A stretch of DNA of 64,000 bases, from assembly GCA_937876995.1 (NCBI GenBank), contig CALEFD010000015.1:1-64000 (forward strand). Reading direction: 5' to 3'. The notes under the pieces are model-generated. The model worked only from the letters and a program-made list of their open reading frames with translations, made no database searches and had not been told where the DNA came from. Of the stretch, positions 61,465 through 64,000 are shown one piece after another (within the stretch, counting starts at the first letter, position 1; each line of letters starts with the position of its first letter). The position numbers and the translations under genes are program-made. Source of the DNA: an uncultured Bacteroidales bacterium. Its GTDB lineage: Bacteria; Bacteroidota; Bacteroidia; Bacteroidales; Bacteroidaceae.

Positions 61465-62388
61465 ATGGCCAGGAATAATCCAAATAGGAATAGAAGACGT
61501 CTGGAAAAAGATAACATTAAGAGTTTTCCGGTGACTAAAGAGACTACTCTGCTGCCATTCTTGATGGAGAAACTTGTTTCGCTTTCAAGAACAGAGATTA
61601 AAGCTCTTCTAAAGTATAAGCATATAGCGGTAAAAAAGAAGCCGGTTACTCAATTTGATATGCCTCTTTTGCCGGGTGATATTGTTGATGTAAATTTTGG
61701 ACGTTCGTTTTATCTCTTTTCGCATCCGCAGATTAAGATTCTTTATGAAGATGAGTGGCTTATTGTTATAGAAAAAGCATCGGGACTGCTTTCTGTTGCA
61801 AATGAAACGACAAGAGAAAAAACTGCACATTATATATTGACTGAATATCTTCGCAGAGATAATCCGGATGCAGAACTATTTGTTTGTCACAGATTGGATC
61901 AGTTTACATCCGGAGTGCTTATTTTCTCAAAAAATGAGCAACTAAAGGATGAGATGCGTGAAAATTGGGATTTTTATGTGAAAGAGAGAAAATATATATG
62001 TGTGACTGAGAAAGTTCCTGAAAAGCCTGAAGATGATATAACCAGTTATCTGGTGGAAAAGAACAATCTTCAGGTACAATCTACCTCCGATGCTAAACGT
62101 GGCAAAATGGCCGTAACACATTATAGGGTAATTCAGTCAAAGGGTAGATATGCATTGGTGGATGTAGAGATTTTTACAGGAAAGAAGAATCAGATTCGCG
62201 TACATATGTCCGATATAGGTGCTCCTATAGCCGGAGATATGAAGTATGGTGCAGAAACGAGTCCTGCACGCCGATTGATGTTGCATAATTACAGATTGTC
62301 TTTTATTCATCCTGTTAAGGGCGAATTGATGCGTTTTTCTCTGCCTACACCTTATTCTTTTAAACAACTTACAAGTGTAGAACTATGA
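61465..62388 (+). CDS. RluA family pseudouridine synthase
   Basis: The 307-residue protein has an S4-like N-terminal RNA-binding region (about 20-75, LSRTEIKALLKYKHIAVKKK) and the RluA catalytic domain, with the active-site Asp in CHRLDQFTSGVLIF near residue 150. Later come GKKNQIRVHMSDIGAPIAGD and RLMLHNYRLSF. It makes pseudouridine in rRNA or tRNA; the exact site cannot be read from sequence. The stop overlaps the flavin reductase start by 4 bases (ATGA). Confidence 0.92.
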   Translation: MARNNPNRNRRRLEKDNIKSFPVTKETTLLPFLMEKLVSLSRTEIKALLKYKHIAVKKKPVTQFDMPLLPGDIVDVNFGRSFYLFSHPQIKILYEDEWLIVIEKASGLLSVANETTREKTAHYILTEYLRRDNPDAELFVCHRLDQFTSGVLIFSKNEQLKDEMRENWDFYVKERKYICVTEKVPEKPEDDITSYLVEKNNLQVQSTSDAKRGKMAVTHYRVIQSKGRYALVDVEIFTGKKNQIRVHMSDIGAPIAGDMKYGAETSPARRLMLHNYRLSFIHPVKGELMRFSLPTPYSFKQLTSVEL

Positions 62389-62969
62389 AACAGAATTTTA
62401 AACCCGGAACTATGATATATCCGCTACCGGCGGTTTTGGTTAGTTGTGGGGCAACTCCGGAAGAGTATAACGTTCTTACAGTATCTTGGACAGGTACTAT
62501 TTGCAGTAATCCGCCTATGTGCTATGTCTCTATACGTCCGGAACGTCATTCGTATGATATAATTAAGCGAACCGGTGCATTCGTAATTAATCTGACTAAT
62601 AGAGATATTGAATTTGCTACTGATTTTTGTGGCGTAAAGTCGGGCAGGGAGTGTAATAAGTTTGAAATGGCAAATCTAACTCCGCAAAAGGCTGAATTTG
62701 TAGATGCTCCCATTGTATTGGAATCGCCTGTCTCTATAGAGTGTAAGGTGGTGGAAGTTAAGCCTTTAGGTTCTCACGATATGTTTATAGCAGAGGTGGT
62801 TAATGTGGTGGTAGAAGATTCATATCTGCAAGAAAATGGTCAGTTGGATATGGCTGCCATGAATCTGTTGGCATATAACCATGGTCAATATTTTGATGTC
62901 ACTAATCCAAGAGGTTTCTTTGGTTGGTCTATACGTAAGAAGAAAAAACTGAAACGCGATATAAAATAG
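62385..62969 (+). CDS. Flavin reductase family (FMN-binding) protein
   Basis: The 194-residue protein has the split-barrel flavin reductase fold: PLPAVLVSCG at the start, then YNVLTVSWTGTICSNPPMCYVSIRP and GAFVINLTNRDI, which line the FMN site. Similar small proteins reduce FMN with NAD(P)H, or are flavoredoxin-like electron carriers in anaerobes. The physiological partner is unknown. It is translationally coupled to the pseudouridine synthase gene, and a bidirectional terminator follows. Confidence 0.88.
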   Translation: MKQNFKPGTMIYPLPAVLVSCGATPEEYNVLTVSWTGTICSNPPMCYVSIRPERHSYDIIKRTGAFVINLTNRDIEFATDFCGVKSGRECNKFEMANLTPQKAEFVDAPIVLESPVSIECKVVEVKPLGSHDMFIAEVVNVVVEDSYLQENGQLDMAAMNLLAYNHGQYFDVTNPRGFFGWSIRKKKKLKRDIK

Positions 62970-62985
62970 ATTGTACGTGAAAAAT

Positions 62986-63017
62986 AAGAGGTTGTATTTT
63001 TGATGATACAACCTCTT
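62986..63017. terminator. Bidirectional terminator between the flavin reductase and S9 peptidase genes
   Basis: AAGAGGTTGTAT pairs perfectly with ATACAACCTCTT across an 8-base loop. T-rich bases lie on both sides (TGCTTTTA on plus, TTATTTTTC on minus). Confidence 0.9.
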
Positions 63018-63025
63018 TGCTTTTA

Positions 63026-64000
63026 CTATAGCCACTTTTCTAACCAGCCAAAGAATCTGCGTTGCCACATTATACTGTTTTGTGGTCTGGTTACCCAATG
63101 GTTTTCGTCTGGGAAGAGTAACAGTTCTGCAGGAACTCCGTGTAGCTTTGCTGCATTGAAAGCTGCTACTGCTTGAGAATAGAGAATTCTGTAATCTTTT
63201 TCACCATGTATGCAGAGAATAGGGGTGTCCCATTTATCTACAAATAGGTGTGGAGAGTTTGCGTAAGTTCTTGCTGTCTTATCGTTTTTCTCCCAATATG
63301 CACCACCAAAATCCCAATTAGGGAACCACATCTCTTCTGTTTCCAGATACTGCTGTTCAGTGTTGAAAATACCATCGTGTGCTATAAATGCTTTGAATCG
63401 GCCTTCGTGGTGTCCTGCCATCCAATATACGGAGTAACCGCCAAAACTTGCTCCTACACAACCCAGACGCTCTTTATCTACAAACGATTCTTTGCTAACT
63501 TCGTCTATGGCTGTAAGAAGGTCTTGCATACACTGTCCGCCGTAATCGCCGCTGATAGCTTCGTTCCACTCCTGGCCAAAACCCGGGAGACCGCGTCTGT
63601 TAGGCGCTACAACTATGTAACCCTGCGATGCCATTATATTGAAATTCCAACGGTAACTCCAGAATTGAGATACCATGCTTTGAGGACCACCTTGACAATA
63701 TAATAAGGTGGGGTATTTCTTAGATGGATCAAAGTGTGGAGGGTAGATAACCCAAGTGAGCATATCTTTTCCGTCGGTAGTTTTAATCCATCGTTCTTCT
63801 ATCTTGATTTTGTCTAATTGATTAAAGATATGGTCGTTTTCGTGTGAAATGCGTTCTGCTAATCCGCGTTTGTAATCTACTGAATAGATTTCTGTAGCAT
63901 TAGCAATAGATTGTCTGGTCGCAATTATTCTGCCAAAATCTCCCCAACTTATAGAACCATAATCACATAAGTCTGAATGTATGGTTTGGATTTTACCCTC
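63026..64000 (-). CDS. S9 family peptidase (prolyl oligopeptidase/DPP IV type), C-terminal part
   Basis: The gene runs off the window end; 324 codons of its C-terminal part are visible and the frame is open to base 64000. The alpha/beta-hydrolase domain is complete: the nucleophile Ser is in GASFGGYSVYWMAG, the Asp in IHGEKDYRI and the His in PDENHWV. Upstream residues (SVDYKRGLAERISHEND) belong to the beta-propeller. Such enzymes cleave peptides, often after Pro or Ala, and in Bacteroidales are usually exported; the signal peptide is outside the window. Confidence 0.9.
   Translation of the reverse strand, partial: EGKIQTIHSDLCDYGSISWGDFGRIIATRQSIANATEIYSVDYKRGLAERISHENDHIFNQLDKIKIEERWIKTTDGKDMLTWVIYPPHFDPSKKYPTLLYCQGGPQSMVSQFWSYRWNFNIMASQGYIVVAPNRRGLPGFGQEWNEAISGDYGGQCMQDLLTAIDEVSKESFVDKERLGCVGASFGGYSVYWMAGHHEGRFKAFIAHDGIFNTEQQYLETEEMWFPNWDFGGAYWEKNDKTARTYANSPHLFVDKWDTPILCIHGEKDYRILYSQAVAAFNAAKLHGVPAELLLFPDENHWVTRPQNSIMWQRRFFGWLEKWL

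Noticed and set aside
1..64000. CRISPR arrays, transposons, prophage, tRNA or rRNA genes
   Set aside because: No regular spaced repeats, transposase-like proteins, phage proteins or cloverleaf sequences were noticed on either strand by reading.

Overview
The window looks like chromosome from a Bacteroidales bacterium, most likely a plant-fibre-degrading gut or rumen member near Bacteroides/Prevotella. The evidence is as follows. The DNA is AT-rich. Nearly every transcription unit is preceded by the Bacteroidetes -7 element TAnnTTTG. Typical family proteins are present: NqrA-F, a 3-phosphoglycerate dehydrogenase with Lys in place of the catalytic His, DUF3256, a type IX secretion plug protein, and lipoproteins with short lipoboxes. 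Several secreted hemicellulases are also encoded. No rRNA, tRNA, CRISPR array, transposase or phage gene was seen, so this is mostly core chromosome with a carbohydrate-degradation flavour.

Layout. 0-3 kb: end of a nucleoside transporter, a bifunctional nuclease, rsmE, truA and a DUF3256 protein on the plus strand. 3-6 kb: rpmE2 (minus), nhaA, class II fructose-bisphosphate aldolase. 6-10.5 kb: a GH31 alpha-xylosidase lipoprotein and xylose isomerase. 10.5-19.2 kb: glnS-TPR-dedA operon, GT2 glycosyltransferase, rarA, T9SS plug protein, proS. 19.2-23.6 kb: a large tamB. 23.8-29.7 kb: the nqrABCDEF operon, whose NqrC carries an N-terminal rubredoxin-like domain. 30-33.4 kb: serC, serA-type dehydrogenase and DUF1015 protein. 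33.5-40.8 kb: yigZ, GH2, GH67 alpha-glucuronidase and two uroporphyrinogen-decarboxylase-family (corrinoid methyltransferase-like) genes, apparently one unit, followed by a pair of covarying double-hairpin repeats. 40.9-43.3 kb: GH10 xylanase with CBM insertions. 43.3-46.4 kb: thiamine uptake genes (pnuT, TonB receptor) behind a TPP riboswitch. 46.4-56 kb: a nine-gene minus-strand operon for aromatic amino acids (aroF, tyrA, aroB, pheA, aroA, thioesterase, aroQ, yihY, ABC-F), preceded by a Tyr/Phe-rich leader peptide and an intrinsic terminator. 56-64 kb: MATE exporter, lipoprotein plus GH43 arabinanase pair, a DUF3298 lipoprotein, a gene-free 0.7 kb stretch with probable small RNAs, an RluA-type pseudouridine synthase, a flavin reductase, and the C-terminal part of an S9 peptidase.

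How it fits together. GH10, GH67, GH43, GH2 and GH31 would break xylan, arabinan or xyloglucan side chains into xylose, methylglucuronic acid, arabinose and galactose. Xylose isomerase feeds xylose towards the pentose phosphate pathway, with aldolase in glycolysis. Na+-NQR and NhaA form a sodium circuit.

The observations most worth a second look are the rubredoxin-NqrC fusion, the aromatic leader-peptide attenuator, the pairing of GH67 with methyltransferase-like genes (possible 4-O-methylglucuronate demethylation), the covarying hairpin repeats, and the small-RNA cluster near 61 kb.
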